A stretch of DNA of 64,000 nucleotides, from positions 496,001 through 560,000 of the forward strand of contig NZ_SMJU01000002.1 of the NCBI RefSeq assembly GCF_004348825.1, given 5' to 3'. The position numbers and the translations under genes are program-made. Positions 9,023 through 18,071 of the stretch are shown piece by piece; the first letter of the stretch is position 1, and each line of letters begins with the position of its first letter. The notes under the pieces are model-generated. The model saw only the letters and a program-made list of their open reading frames with translations. It ran no database searches and was not told the origin of the DNA. This DNA comes from Arundinibacter roseus. GTDB lineage: Bacteria > Bacteroidota > Bacteroidia > Cytophagales > Spirosomataceae.

Positions 9023-9811
9023 ATGATAAAATTTGAGGTAAAAAAATGGATTGCTTTGTTCCTGCTCTTTGGTGTTGCAGCAGGTTGTTCTTCAACTAAA
9101 ACGGTGCCTTATACGTCCAAATGGAATGCCCCATTTACGTATGTAGACGAGGCCGCTCCTGATCAACAAGACCCCCGCTCGCGGTTGCGGTATGGAGTTA
9201 TTAATGATGATTCTTTTCTGTACATTACCCTGAAAACCCGTGATCCGAGAACGGTGGAAAACATCCTGACTAGTGGATTGCGGCTGTCGTTTACACCTCA
9301 TACAAAACCACGTAGTTCTTTTTCGCTGCTGTTTCCGGTCGTTAGCCGCGATGACCGTCGGGCACTCCGCAAAATGGATATTGATTTACCTACGAGTCTC
9401 GGTCTGAGCCGGATGCTGGAAGCGTTTAATAAAGAAGCTCTCTGGAAAGATCGGGCCGGAGAGCGGTTCGTTAACCTGGTTACTACCGAAACCGGCATGC
9501 GCTGTACGATTTCTCTGGATGAAAATCAGGAACTAACTCAGCAATATACCATCCCGTTTGCCTTGTTGGGCGTGGATGCCCGGCAAGCTTCTGTGTTGGA
9601 TATTGGCATAAAAACCGAAGGTACATCCGGTCAGTCGGGTGTATCGCCCCGCATAAGTGTTGGTATGGGCGGCATGGGTGGTTTTGGTATGGGCGGTGGC
9701 GGGGTTGGCATCGGAATGGGCAACGGCAACCGAACTGTCGATGACCGAGCCGTGGATATTCGTCTGCAGGTAGCGCTTGCTAAAAATAGTTTTAGCCAGG
9801 ATTTACGGTAA
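9023..9811 (+). CDS. Lipoprotein with CBM9/DOMON-like domain and Gly/Met-rich tail
   Basis: The 262-aa protein starts with a lipoprotein signal (ALFLLFGVAAGC, lipobox AAGC), so it should be lipid-anchored. Residues 30-200 contain WNAPFTYVDEA and RYGVINDDSFLYITLKT. This resembles the expose-to-ligand strand pattern of the DUF5916 N-terminal domain encoded divergently. Near residues 205-240 is an unusual run of GMGG/GMGGGG repeats, a flexible low-complexity loop, before a short C-terminal strand. No named family is recognised. The divergent arrangement suggests joint work with the DUF5916 barrel; that is inference only. Confidence 0.8.
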   Translation: MIKFEVKKWIALFLLFGVAAGCSSTKTVPYTSKWNAPFTYVDEAAPDQQDPRSRLRYGVINDDSFLYITLKTRDPRTVENILTSGLRLSFTPHTKPRSSFSLLFPVVSRDDRRALRKMDIDLPTSLGLSRMLEAFNKEALWKDRAGERFVNLVTTETGMRCTISLDENQELTQQYTIPFALLGVDARQASVLDIGIKTEGTSGQSGVSPRISVGMGGMGGFGMGGGGVGIGMGNGNRTVDDRAVDIRLQVALAKNSFSQDLR

Positions 9812-9814
9812 ATG

Positions 9815-9860
9815 CAATCCTTCAACGGGCAGTTGAACTGTCCGTTGAAGGATTGTTTCT
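9815..9860 (+). terminator. Rho-independent terminator after the lipoprotein gene
   Basis: A 14-bp perfect stem CAATCCTTCAACGG / CCGTTGAAGGATTG can be extended through a G-U pair into an inner CAGTT/AACTG. It is followed by TTTCT. It starts 3 bp after the stop codon. Confidence 0.88.
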
Positions 9861-9886
9861 AAAAAACATGTAGCTGGCAAAAACGC

Positions 9887-12800
9887 TTATTCAGGTTGCA
9901 AAAGTTGTTGCAACTCAATGAGTGAATACTCGGTGATCAGTTTCAGACGTTCGTACCCTTTTCTGATTTCGTCAATCGAGGAACCGGATGCGCCTTGAAA
10001 TTCAATTAGTTTCAAAAGTCCGTTTTCCTGAATACCCATCATGGCATAGGACGATTTTAACTTGTGAGCTACGTCCTTAATGGTAGCGTGCTCGGCACTT
10101 TGAATAGCTTTTTCCATAATACCCATTTCGATGGGAGCCTGCTCAAGGAAAAGCTCAATCATTTCCTGTTCAAATTCTTTGCTGTCATCCGAAATTTGTT
10201 TCAGATAGGTCAGGTCCACGAATGGACCGCTGGGGTTGATAGATGCTTCTTGCATTTCGTGTAAAGGTATTGCCAAATCTACAATTTTATTGAACAATTC
10301 GGATGGAGAAAAAGGTTTTGGAATGTATTCATTCATGCCTACGGCAAGACATTTATCCCGCTCTCCGACAAGTGAGTGTGCGGTCATCGCAATAATCGGC
10401 ACATTACTGCGGAGTATATTCCGAATAGCCTCAGTGGCCTGATATCCATCCATTTCGGGCATTTGCAGATCCATTAACACCAAATCATACTCCACATTTC
10501 GGATTTTTTCTACCGCAATTTTTCCGTTCTCTGCGAGCTCCGGTACAAAACCAAAATTGCTCAATACCTTCATAGCGAGCCGCTGATTGAGTACATTGTC
10601 TTCTACTAACAGGATTTTTAGTTTCGAATCGCTCGTCAAAACCTTGGGCGCATGTTCACTTTTACGTTTAATCTGCGTAGTTGCCTTTTTTAGAGGCAAT
10701 TTAAAAATAAAAGTAGATCCTTCATTCGGTTTACTCTCGACCCAAAGTGTTCCTTTTTGTAGCTCAATTAACAACTTTGAAATGCTTAATCCCAGCCCCG
10801 TGCCGCCATACTTTCGGGTAGTATCGGTATCTGCCTGCGTGAAACGTTCAAAAATACTTTCCAGTTTTTCAGCCGGAATACCAATACCTGTATCTTTTAT
10901 GCTAAACAGAAAAGTGTGCTCAGTTTCCGTTTCCTGCAAAAGATCGACTTGTAGATGTACAGTTCCATTTTCAGTAAATTTCAGGGCGTTGTTTACCAGA
11001 TTTAATAGAATTTGGTTGAGTCGGGTTGGATCCCCAACCACCTGCTCGGGCAATCGTTCATCGAGCGTATAGTCCAAATCCAGATTTTTTTCCGAAGCTT
11101 TTTGACTTAGAATTGCCTTGATATTCTTTACGAGTTCTTTCAGGTCAAACGGTATCTCTTCAATCGTCAAATGACCGGATTCGATTTTTGACAAATCCAG
11201 AATATCGTTGATAATACCCATCAGGTTTTCAGCTGCCATGTGAATACTCTGCGTGAAATCCTGCTGATCCTGAGAAAGTTCGGTGTCTTTAAGTAGATTC
11301 GAAAACCCGATGATGGCATTCATGGGTGTTCTGATTTCATGGCTCATATTGGCCAGAAAAATATCTTTCGCACGTGCGTTGCGCTCGGCTGTTTCTTTGG
11401 ATTTGTGCAGCTCTTTTTCAATCTCAATGCGTTTGGTCAGATCGGCTCCGTTTCCAATTACATACTGTGTTCCATCCATAAACTCCGAAAGCACATTGGT
11501 ATACATCCATGTTTTCTCGATTCCGTGCTTGTCAATTACCTGCATTAACCCTTTGCTGCTTCCCGTAGTTTTGATTTGTCTGAGATATAATTGAATATCA
11601 GGATGGTATTTGGGTTGAATTATATCAAATAAACTCCTTTTTTTAAATTCACTCATTGTGTAGCCCAACAGTTCCACACCGGCAGGATTAACGCTTAAAA
11701 AATTTCCTTCGAGATCGTGTGTACACATCAGACTGGGAGAATTTTCAAAAAATACCCGGTGCCGACGTTCGCTGATTTGTAACTGAATTTCGGTTGCTTT
11801 TCGCTCACTAATATCTTTTGCTATAACTAAATAGCCGGTTGTTTCTCTATCGGTATTTTCAAGGCGAGAAATCGAGATTTCAGCTGCGAGCTGACTGCCA
11901 TTTTTTCTCAGGAAAGTAAATTCATCCGTATAGGCTGCTCCCGAGGTAGTTCGGGTTGTTAAGGCTTCAAAAGCAGAATGAAGAGGTAGTCCGTGCGAAC
12001 TATTTAGAGCATCCATCAGCTGGGAAATCTCCCTGGGTTCGAAGAAATCAATGATATGCAGGCTATGTATTACTTCCGAGGGTTTATACCCCAGCATTTG
12101 CTGTGCGCCCTTATTGAAAGTCGTGATGAGCCCTTCGATGTTGGTCGAAATAATGGAATAGTCTGTTCCGTTCAGGATTTTCTTCTGAAATTCCGAAACA
12201 TCGCGGAGTACTCTCTGAATGCGGGTAAATGCCGTCGTATCGCGCCCAATGGCGTAAATACTGTCTTTATTTTCATCCAGAGTGGCTAGCCACTGAATGT
12301 ATTTATAGTCTCCGCGTGAAGTTTTGAACCGGGTCGTAATGTTCAAAGGATTACCGGTTTCAACCAGTTCTTTGACCTTACCTGCTGTTTTTTCTACCTC
12401 CTCGGGATGGATAAAGCTGTAAAATGTATTCTCTTTCAAGATGGAATGCGACCACCCCAATACCCGTTGAAACGCAGGATTAATCTTACGAAAATAGCCG
12501 TCCGCACCAGCAATGCAGATCAAATCCTGAGATTCAAGAAATAGAGTTTCGTAATTTTGAAGTTTCAGACGTTCCTTGCGGGATACAATATTTGCAACTA
12601 CCTCCTCCGCCAGCATGGATAAAACAGTCCGTTGGTCAGAGCTTAGCTTGTGTGGAACGTGGTCAATGACACAAAGAGAACCGAGGGCAAAGCCGTTTGG
12701 ATCAATAAGTGGCACACCCGCATAAAAACGAACGTGTGGCGGGCCCTGTACCAGTGGATTGTTCCTGAACCGATCATCTTCCCAGGCATCAGTAACTTCA

Positions 12801-13060
12801 AATAAATTGTCGCCAAGTATGGCGTATTGACAAAAAGAATCTTTGCGGGGTGTAAACTCCTCATCCAGGCCAACTTTGGACTTGAACCATTGCCTGTCTT
12901 CATCCAGCAGGGTTACCAGCGAAATAGGCATGCCACACACGATTGATGCTACTTTGGTCAGCCGATCAAATTCTTCTTCGGGCAGGGTGTCCAATATAGT
13001 ATAATCTTTCAAAGCCTTTAAGCGATTTTGTTCGTTTGCAGGCACAGGTAGATTAGCCAT
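9887..13060 (-). CDS. Hybrid sensor histidine kinase (GAF-PAS-PAS-PAS-HisKA-HATPase-REC-HPt)
   Basis: This 1057-aa soluble kinase has no membrane segment. Domain order: GAF (about 20-165, SLVTLLDEDRQWFKSKVG); three PAS domains (about 170-555); HisKA with phospho-acceptor His574 in MSHEIRTPMN; HATPase with an N box (NLVNNALKF), G1 (DTGIGI) and G2 (GTGLGL); a receiver with Asp864 in LMDLQMPEMDG; and a C-terminal HPt with His999 in AHKLKSS. It thus holds a complete His-Asp-His phosphorelay and should pass phosphate to a separate regulator not encoded next to it. GAF plus triple PAS suggest a small-molecule or redox input. Its promoter candidate is at 13093-13100. Confidence 0.95.
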   Translation of the reverse strand: MANLPVPANEQNRLKALKDYTILDTLPEEEFDRLTKVASIVCGMPISLVTLLDEDRQWFKSKVGLDEEFTPRKDSFCQYAILGDNLFEVTDAWEDDRFRNNPLVQGPPHVRFYAGVPLIDPNGFALGSLCVIDHVPHKLSSDQRTVLSMLAEEVVANIVSRKERLKLQNYETLFLESQDLICIAGADGYFRKINPAFQRVLGWSHSILKENTFYSFIHPEEVEKTAGKVKELVETGNPLNITTRFKTSRGDYKYIQWLATLDENKDSIYAIGRDTTAFTRIQRVLRDVSEFQKKILNGTDYSIISTNIEGLITTFNKGAQQMLGYKPSEVIHSLHIIDFFEPREISQLMDALNSSHGLPLHSAFEALTTRTTSGAAYTDEFTFLRKNGSQLAAEISISRLENTDRETTGYLVIAKDISERKATEIQLQISERRHRVFFENSPSLMCTHDLEGNFLSVNPAGVELLGYTMSEFKKRSLFDIIQPKYHPDIQLYLRQIKTTGSSKGLMQVIDKHGIEKTWMYTNVLSEFMDGTQYVIGNGADLTKRIEIEKELHKSKETAERNARAKDIFLANMSHEIRTPMNAIIGFSNLLKDTELSQDQQDFTQSIHMAAENLMGIINDILDLSKIESGHLTIEEIPFDLKELVKNIKAILSQKASEKNLDLDYTLDERLPEQVVGDPTRLNQILLNLVNNALKFTENGTVHLQVDLLQETETEHTFLFSIKDTGIGIPAEKLESIFERFTQADTDTTRKYGGTGLGLSISKLLIELQKGTLWVESKPNEGSTFIFKLPLKKATTQIKRKSEHAPKVLTSDSKLKILLVEDNVLNQRLAMKVLSNFGFVPELAENGKIAVEKIRNVEYDLVLMDLQMPEMDGYQATEAIRNILRSNVPIIAMTAHSLVGERDKCLAVGMNEYIPKPFSPSELFNKIVDLAIPLHEMQEASINPSGPFVDLTYLKQISDDSKEFEQEMIELFLEQAPIEMGIMEKAIQSAEHATIKDVAHKLKSSYAMMGIQENGLLKLIEFQGASGSSIDEIRKGYERLKLITEYSLIELQQLLQPE

Positions 13061-13450
13061 TTAGTAGTCAAGTGGGTTAAAAGATTGTATGGCAAATATA
13101 CAAATAGCTATTCTGTAAATTTGTGTTACAATAAAAATCTGGGAATTATATAACCAAAAGTAGGTTATAATTTAGATAATTTGGTGAAAAAACCGCTAAC
13201 AGATTGACAAAATTAGGTGGGGATTGCGTCAAATGGGGACTGTGGTTTTTACGTTTGCAGGGAGGAGTAAAACAAAAATACTCAAATTTTCGTATTCGTG
13301 TCACGTTTTGAGCCACTTTTCCCCAAAATCCAAATGGAGATTTAAGTATACAAATTTAAGTTTATTATGGTTATAAAAAACCTCGAAATAAAATATAAAG
13401 AGAAAGAGTAGGAGAAGGGAAACAGGGAGCGGCTTGGATAGTCGGAAACC
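13061..13450. other. Intergenic region upstream of the hybrid kinase
   Basis: About 390 bp without a supportable gene. The left part carries the candidate kinase promoter. The rest is A/T-rich and shows no convincing open frame, tRNA or strong hairpin until the cold-shock terminator at its right edge. Confidence 0.6.
13093..13100 (-). promoter_or_regulatory. Candidate -7 element for the hybrid kinase gene
   Basis: The minus strand reads TATATTTG (TAnnTTTG consensus), 33 bp upstream of the start codon. A -33 box is not clear. Confidence 0.4.
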
Positions 13451-13476
13451 AAAAAAAGCACACCCGAGGGTGTGCT
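13451..13476 (-). terminator. Rho-independent terminator after the cold-shock gene
   Basis: The stem AGCACACCC / GGGTGTGCT is perfect over 9 bp around a GA dinucleotide (in practice an 8-bp stem with a 4-nt loop). On the minus strand it is followed by six to seven T's. It lies 26 bp past the cold-shock stop codon. Confidence 0.88.
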
Positions 13477-13501
13477 TTTCGAAATGATCTATGGGGTTCG
13501 A

Positions 13502-13693
13502 TCAGATAACTTTTACGTTAACTGCGTTTAATCCTTTTTTGCCATTTTCTACTTCGTAAGACACTTTGTCATTTTCGCGGATATCGTCAGCTAGACCTGA
13601 TACGTGTACGAAAATGTCCTGATCACCATTGGATGGGGAGATGAAACCAAATCCTTTGGTATCATTGAAAAATTTTACTGTTCCTTCTTGCAT
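13502..13693 (-). CDS. Cold-shock domain protein (CspA family)
   Basis: The 63-aa product starts MQEGTVKFFNDTKGFGFISP and has both RNA-binding motifs: RNP1 as KGFGFI and RNP2 as DIFVHV. It binds single-stranded RNA or DNA and melts RNA secondary structure. A longer frame from 13738 adds 15 residues with no family similarity, so the start at 13693 is chosen. The 5' side is a long A/T-rich stretch, as expected for cold-shock messages that carry extended leaders. Monocistronic, with a strong terminator at 13451-13476. Confidence 0.95.
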   Translation of the reverse strand: MQEGTVKFFNDTKGFGFISPSNGDQDIFVHVSGLADDIRENDKVSYEVENGKKGLNAVNVKVI

Positions 13694-14101
13694 TGTATTG
13701 ATTTGTATAAATAAAAACTGAGTACAAAGGAACAGCATTGTCTGCTGGAATCCTAATGTATTTAAAAGTATTAACCATTTATTTACTCAGAGTTTACTTT
13801 TTATAGCCTTTGGGGCTTCCTATGGCACTTTTTAGTTATGAAAATTTTTAGAGAAATTCCAATTCCTGATCCCTGTTTTATGGATTTACATTTTGTGAGC
13901 GATCTGACGGAACCACCTACCTGATTATTCAAAAAAAACAGAGCTGTACTTGGATTGTGAATATATTCCCCACTATTCAGATTTGCTTCCAAAATGTGTA
14001 GATATTTTATGTAGTTTTTGTAGAAACTCCCCGTCATCGGTGCCTGGTATTGACTTTGTAGGAGTGCTGGAAACTACTTTTCACTCTAACCATACAATAC
14101 A
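13694..14101. other. Intergenic region between cold-shock gene and small membrane-protein gene
   Basis: About 408 bp that must hold the divergent promoters of the cold-shock gene and the 54-aa membrane protein, and probably the cold-shock 5' leader. Short open frames exist on both strands (for example 13801-14037 minus), but none shows recognisable protein features. Confidence 0.5.
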
Positions 14102-14266
14102 ATGGGAAATCTGTTATATACGATTGCCGTGATTTTAATAATCCTTTGGCTGATCGGTTACTTTGGTTTTGCCAGTTTTGGGCTTGGTAACATTATTCAT
14201 ATTCTATTGGTCATTGCGGTCATCGCCGTTATTCTACGTCTGATTCGTGGAGATCGGGTGGTGTAG
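14102..14266 (+). CDS. Small membrane protein, lmo0937 family
   Basis: A 54-aa protein starting MGNLLYTIAVILIILWLIGY and ending LRLIRGDRVV. Two hydrophobic helices (about 4-24 and 30-46) are joined by a short GFASFGLGN turn, with a basic C-terminus. This fits the small two-helix lmo0937-type membrane protein family, which is widespread, of unknown function and often stress-linked. Start and stop are unambiguous, and a strong hairpin follows at 14286-14328. Confidence 0.85.
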   Translation: MGNLLYTIAVILIILWLIGYFGFASFGLGNIIHILLVIAVIAVILRLIRGDRVV

Positions 14267-14285
14267 CAACGCTAATTGAACAAAC

Positions 14286-14328
14286 AAAACAGCCGATGCA
14301 CTCCGAGAAGAGAAGCACCGGCTGTTTT
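14286..14328. terminator. Bidirectional terminator between convergent genes
   Basis: A 10-bp perfect stem AAAACAGCCG / CGGCTGTTTT with a 23-nt loop. It is T-rich on the plus-strand exit (GCTGTTTT) and also on the minus-strand exit (GTTTTGTTTG). It sits between the 54-aa gene (plus) and the permease-peptidase gene (minus), and can serve both. Confidence 0.8.
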
Positions 14329-14350
14329 GGTAAGTAGTCAGGTGAAAGCG

Positions 14351-17300
14351 TTAAAGAACGGGGCCTTCGGTCACCGTTTTTGTATTGTCATCGGGATGGC
14401 GATCCACCAATTTATTGATGGGGTCCACGCCTGCTTTTACAGGCTTTCCATTGACCACAATTTTGACCGTATTTTCCTTGCTCGTTACTTTATGTTTTTT
14501 CAGGTAGAGCAATTTATCTTCTCCATCTTTACCTTTCGTATAGATGCCTACGTCATACCACTGCGTATTGAGTGGCATAGGTTTTTCGTTTCCGGCGCTG
14601 TCGGCTCTGAAAATCTCTGAGGTAAATTTAACGGTTACTTCATATTGATTGTTACTTTTTTTGACATAGCTCGCGTCCGTGGTTTTGTTTTCGTAAAGGG
14701 TAATATGCTCAAACCAGTCGTCAATCAGGAATTTTAGCGAATCGGGCGTTTCTGCTCGGAAATAGCTTATCAAATCGCGGCTTGTCGGGTAGCGTTTGTG
14801 CTTAGAGTCCGGACCGGGATATTGCCATTCTGCCAGAAAGTTTTTCAATGCCCGGTTTACGTTTTCTTCCCCAATGTAATCCTGCAAACCAAACATTATA
14901 ACCGAACCTTTGCGGTAATGAATGTACGCCTGTCCTTCGGTGAGGGCCATCGGTTGCTCTTTTTTACGCTCCATAGCTCGTCCCTGCAAGTAGCTGTTCA
15001 TTTCGTATTTCAGAAACTTTTGCATCAACTCAGGCGCTATCGTCTGTTTCATGACCATTAGTGCCGAATACTGCGACTGCGATTCTGAGAGCATGGCATT
15101 CCCCTTCACACTTGCTTCGGGTACCTGATGTCCCCACCATTGGTGCGCTACTTCGTGCGCCGTTACGTAGTAGGGCATATCCAGGTCTTCTTCCGGATCA
15201 CTTATTTTTTGAATAAAACCGATGCCTTCCGAAAACGGTACTGTATTCGCAAACGACTGCGCAAAGGAAGCGTACCTTGGAAACTCCATGATTCGCATCT
15301 GCCGGAACTGGTACGGGCTGAAATTTTTTGAGTAATAATCCAGCGATTTCTTCATGGAAGCCATCATTTTATCCAGATTGTACTCGTGGCCTTTGTTGTA
15401 ATAAATTTCCAGCTTTACAGTTTCACCCGAAGTGTTTTTCCAGGTATCACGCAGTACTTCATAGCGGGCTGACACGATGGCGTAGAAATTGACCATCGGG
15501 ACGTCCATTGCGTAGTGAAAATATTTCCGGCCTTTTTCTGTCCATTCTTTTTGCAAATACCCCGGCGCTATCGCTATCTGATCGGCCTCGGTACCAATGA
15601 CCATCTGAAACCGGATGTAATCGGCATCATCGCCAAACAGACTTTGACTCAATCCGCGCGGATCGGTCTGCTCCATCATGCGTTCTTTCTCGGGCAATTT
15701 ATACTTCCTGCGCAAATCATCGCTTCCAAGTTCTACCTCGGCAGCGTAGCCAAGCGACGGAAAGTAGGAATTGTTAAAGAATGTACCATTCTGTACAACG
15801 TCCGTGTTACCCATGCCGGCAGTGAATCCTTCGGTGGTAAAATTGACTTTAAATTCAATTTTGAGCGAATCGCCGGCTGCAAGTGGTTTGGCCAGGGTGT
15901 AGATAGTGTAGCCAAAGTCCTTCCAGGTCTGTTTGATTTTGGCCTCGCCGCTGCTAAACCGCAGGTAATCCGTTTCTACTTTTTGCTGATAATTTTCCTG
16001 AATATGAATCTCAGCAATCGGTTCCTGCGTTTTGTTTTTTACCCAATAAAAACCTTCGGCCATAAAATCCCTCTGAGATGGATACAACTCCACTTTCAAA
16101 TTTGATTCTACAATTTTGGGCTGAGGAAAATGCTCATATTTCTTTAACGTTTTTTCATAATCTACCGAGAGCTGCTCCTGTTCTTCCTGCGTACGGTACG
16201 TATTGATTTTGTTTGTATTGTAGTACACAAAAAATCCAGTTCCTCCAAAAAGCACCACAGAAGCCAGTAAGCCTATCAGAATAGGACGCGAAAGTCGATA
16301 ACGAGTCAGGCTCACACGGGTTTTCATCAGTGTATCGGTGCCCCGAACCGCAAACAAAACAGCCATCACAAACAGCAGCGCTACAAACCCAAACCAATAG
16401 AGCTTTAAATACGAGAAACGCGTAAAAAAATGTCCGTATCGGTTCATGTCGGAGTAGTCGCCCAAACTGCCGCTATTGAACATAAACAGCGGGTGCTGAA
16501 TGCCCATTGCCCCAATCGTGAAGGTGATGATGAAGAAAACGAACATCAGTGAGTAGCCCACAAATTTGTTGTTGGACATCACCTGCACAAAAAACGAAAG
16601 CAAGGTATAGGCAATCAGGAAAAACAGGGTGGAGGTAAAAAGGCTTTTCAGGTAAAGCCCAATTTCGTAATTATAGTAACCCAAAGCCGTTTGTACGCCC
16701 ATTCCGACTAAAATAAGGATGAGTAAAAGAGCGCAGTATACCAGAATTAAGCCAACAAATTTGGCCGTGAGATTAACCCAATCGGGCACCGGCAGGGCGT
16801 CCATGATGAGATTCATATTGACTGCCCGCTCCCGCCAGATAATTTCGCCTGAATAAAAAATAGTGATTATCAGAAAGAAAAGATCAAATTCATTAAGCAG
16901 ATTAAGTACGTTGGCTGTGATAGGGTAGGAACTCGTTCCGTACATGTCGTCAAAATAAAACGAGCTGACAATAAGGTTGATGAGCCCCACAGCGACAATC
17001 CCTACAAACGGTACATCTTTAACAATCATTCGTGCGTAAAATGTAGCTTGCTGCCACAACATGCCCGCATAACTGCCGGCATTTAATACCTGCTTTACAA
17101 TCGGGATTTGAATGGTTTGAGGGTTGAAACTGGTTTTTTCAGCTACAATAGCTTTGGCTTTGCGCCATCCTTTGCGCACTACGCTGAAACTGAATCCAAA
17201 GTAAGTGCCAAGTAATATAAGGCCGGAAATACCCAACCAAAGCAACCGATTGTATAGAATAACTCCCTCCAAAGGTACCATTTGGGTATTCTTCTGAGCC

Positions 17301-17998
17301 GGTGACCAGTATTCGGTATAAATCTGGAAGGCCCGGAATCCGAAAGGATCGAGCATAGCGGCCAGCGTTTTGTTATCAATATCTTCAAGAATCGTATCGG
17401 CAATTTGGTACAAAACAAGTAGCACAATTCCCTGAACATAAATTACAATCGTCTGACGGCTAAGTGTTCCGGCAGCAAAGTAGAGCGCCGCCTGAATGAA
17501 AAGATTGGTGAGCCCAAGCGTTAGAAAAGGCTGAATAAAATACCAAAATCGAAAGGGCAGCATTTCTTTGGCAGCCCAGGACGGCTCCCAGGGCAGGCTC
17601 TTGCCGGTTGCAAAGCCCAGCATAAATGCAATCCATACGGCGCTGAATACGAGGATAGTAACAATGAATGAGCCAAAAAAACGCCCGAACAAATAGGCGA
17701 ATTTTGAGACAGGTGTAGTAAAGAGCAGCGAATCGGTTTTGTGGTCAAAGTCCCGCAGTACAGGCACGCCCATGATTGCTGACGTTATGAACGTAAGGGC
17801 GAAGGTCATAATGACCGTCATAAATGCCAGATTATAAGGAGAATTCTCCTTGATCTGTCCGCCTGCAACGCCCCCAATGACAACATATTTGGACGTAACG
17901 GCAAAAAAGCAAAGAAGAAAAATGATGGCAAAATATAGGTAGGTGGCAGGTCGCTTTTTGCGATAGGCCAACTCAAAGCGTAAAATTTCTTTTAGCAT
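14351..17998 (-). CDS. ABC transporter permease fused to M1 family aminopeptidase
   Basis: The 1215-aa product has a membrane half (about 1-590) with some twelve hydrophobic helices in two ABC-2-like blocks, and a C-terminal M1 metallopeptidase (about 640-1190). The zinc site is HEVAHQWWGH with His948, Glu949 and His952; the third ligand is probably Glu972 in AMLSES. That gives 19 residues between the second His and Glu, one more than the usual 18. YRKGSVIMFG carries the conserved catalytic Tyr region. It lies 73 bp behind its ATPase gene and forms a two-gene operon with it. The peptidase domain should be outside the cytoplasmic membrane. The substrate, perhaps a peptide, is unknown. Confidence 0.93.
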   Translation of the reverse strand: MLKEILRFELAYRKKRPATYLYFAIIFLLCFFAVTSKYVVIGGVAGGQIKENSPYNLAFMTVIMTFALTFITSAIMGVPVLRDFDHKTDSLLFTTPVSKFAYLFGRFFGSFIVTILVFSAVWIAFMLGFATGKSLPWEPSWAAKEMLPFRFWYFIQPFLTLGLTNLFIQAALYFAAGTLSRQTIVIYVQGIVLLVLYQIADTILEDIDNKTLAAMLDPFGFRAFQIYTEYWSPAQKNTQMVPLEGVILYNRLLWLGISGLILLGTYFGFSFSVVRKGWRKAKAIVAEKTSFNPQTIQIPIVKQVLNAGSYAGMLWQQATFYARMIVKDVPFVGIVAVGLINLIVSSFYFDDMYGTSSYPITANVLNLLNEFDLFFLIITIFYSGEIIWRERAVNMNLIMDALPVPDWVNLTAKFVGLILVYCALLLILILVGMGVQTALGYYNYEIGLYLKSLFTSTLFFLIAYTLLSFFVQVMSNNKFVGYSLMFVFFIITFTIGAMGIQHPLFMFNSGSLGDYSDMNRYGHFFTRFSYLKLYWFGFVALLFVMAVLFAVRGTDTLMKTRVSLTRYRLSRPILIGLLASVVLFGGTGFFVYYNTNKINTYRTQEEQEQLSVDYEKTLKKYEHFPQPKIVESNLKVELYPSQRDFMAEGFYWVKNKTQEPIAEIHIQENYQQKVETDYLRFSSGEAKIKQTWKDFGYTIYTLAKPLAAGDSLKIEFKVNFTTEGFTAGMGNTDVVQNGTFFNNSYFPSLGYAAEVELGSDDLRRKYKLPEKERMMEQTDPRGLSQSLFGDDADYIRFQMVIGTEADQIAIAPGYLQKEWTEKGRKYFHYAMDVPMVNFYAIVSARYEVLRDTWKNTSGETVKLEIYYNKGHEYNLDKMMASMKKSLDYYSKNFSPYQFRQMRIMEFPRYASFAQSFANTVPFSEGIGFIQKISDPEEDLDMPYYVTAHEVAHQWWGHQVPEASVKGNAMLSESQSQYSALMVMKQTIAPELMQKFLKYEMNSYLQGRAMERKKEQPMALTEGQAYIHYRKGSVIMFGLQDYIGEENVNRALKNFLAEWQYPGPDSKHKRYPTSRDLISYFRAETPDSLKFLIDDWFEHITLYENKTTDASYVKKSNNQYEVTVKFTSEIFRADSAGNEKPMPLNTQWYDVGIYTKGKDGEDKLLYLKKHKVTSKENTVKIVVNGKPVKAGVDPINKLVDRHPDDNTKTVTEGPVL

Positions 17999-18071
17999 GG
18001 GTGTTTTGAATTAAGAAGAGTGAACAAAGGCTGAATTTTTGTAAAGGATAGGACCTTCAAGTTATATTCAG

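Noticed and set aside
10587-11072. 161-codon plus-strand frame inside the hybrid kinase
   Set aside because: Antisense to the HATPase region; no motif of its own.
13801-14037. 78-codon open frame on the minus strand next to the cold-shock gene
   Set aside because: No signal, hydrophobic segment or family resemblance, and it lies in a region that must hold divergent promoters.
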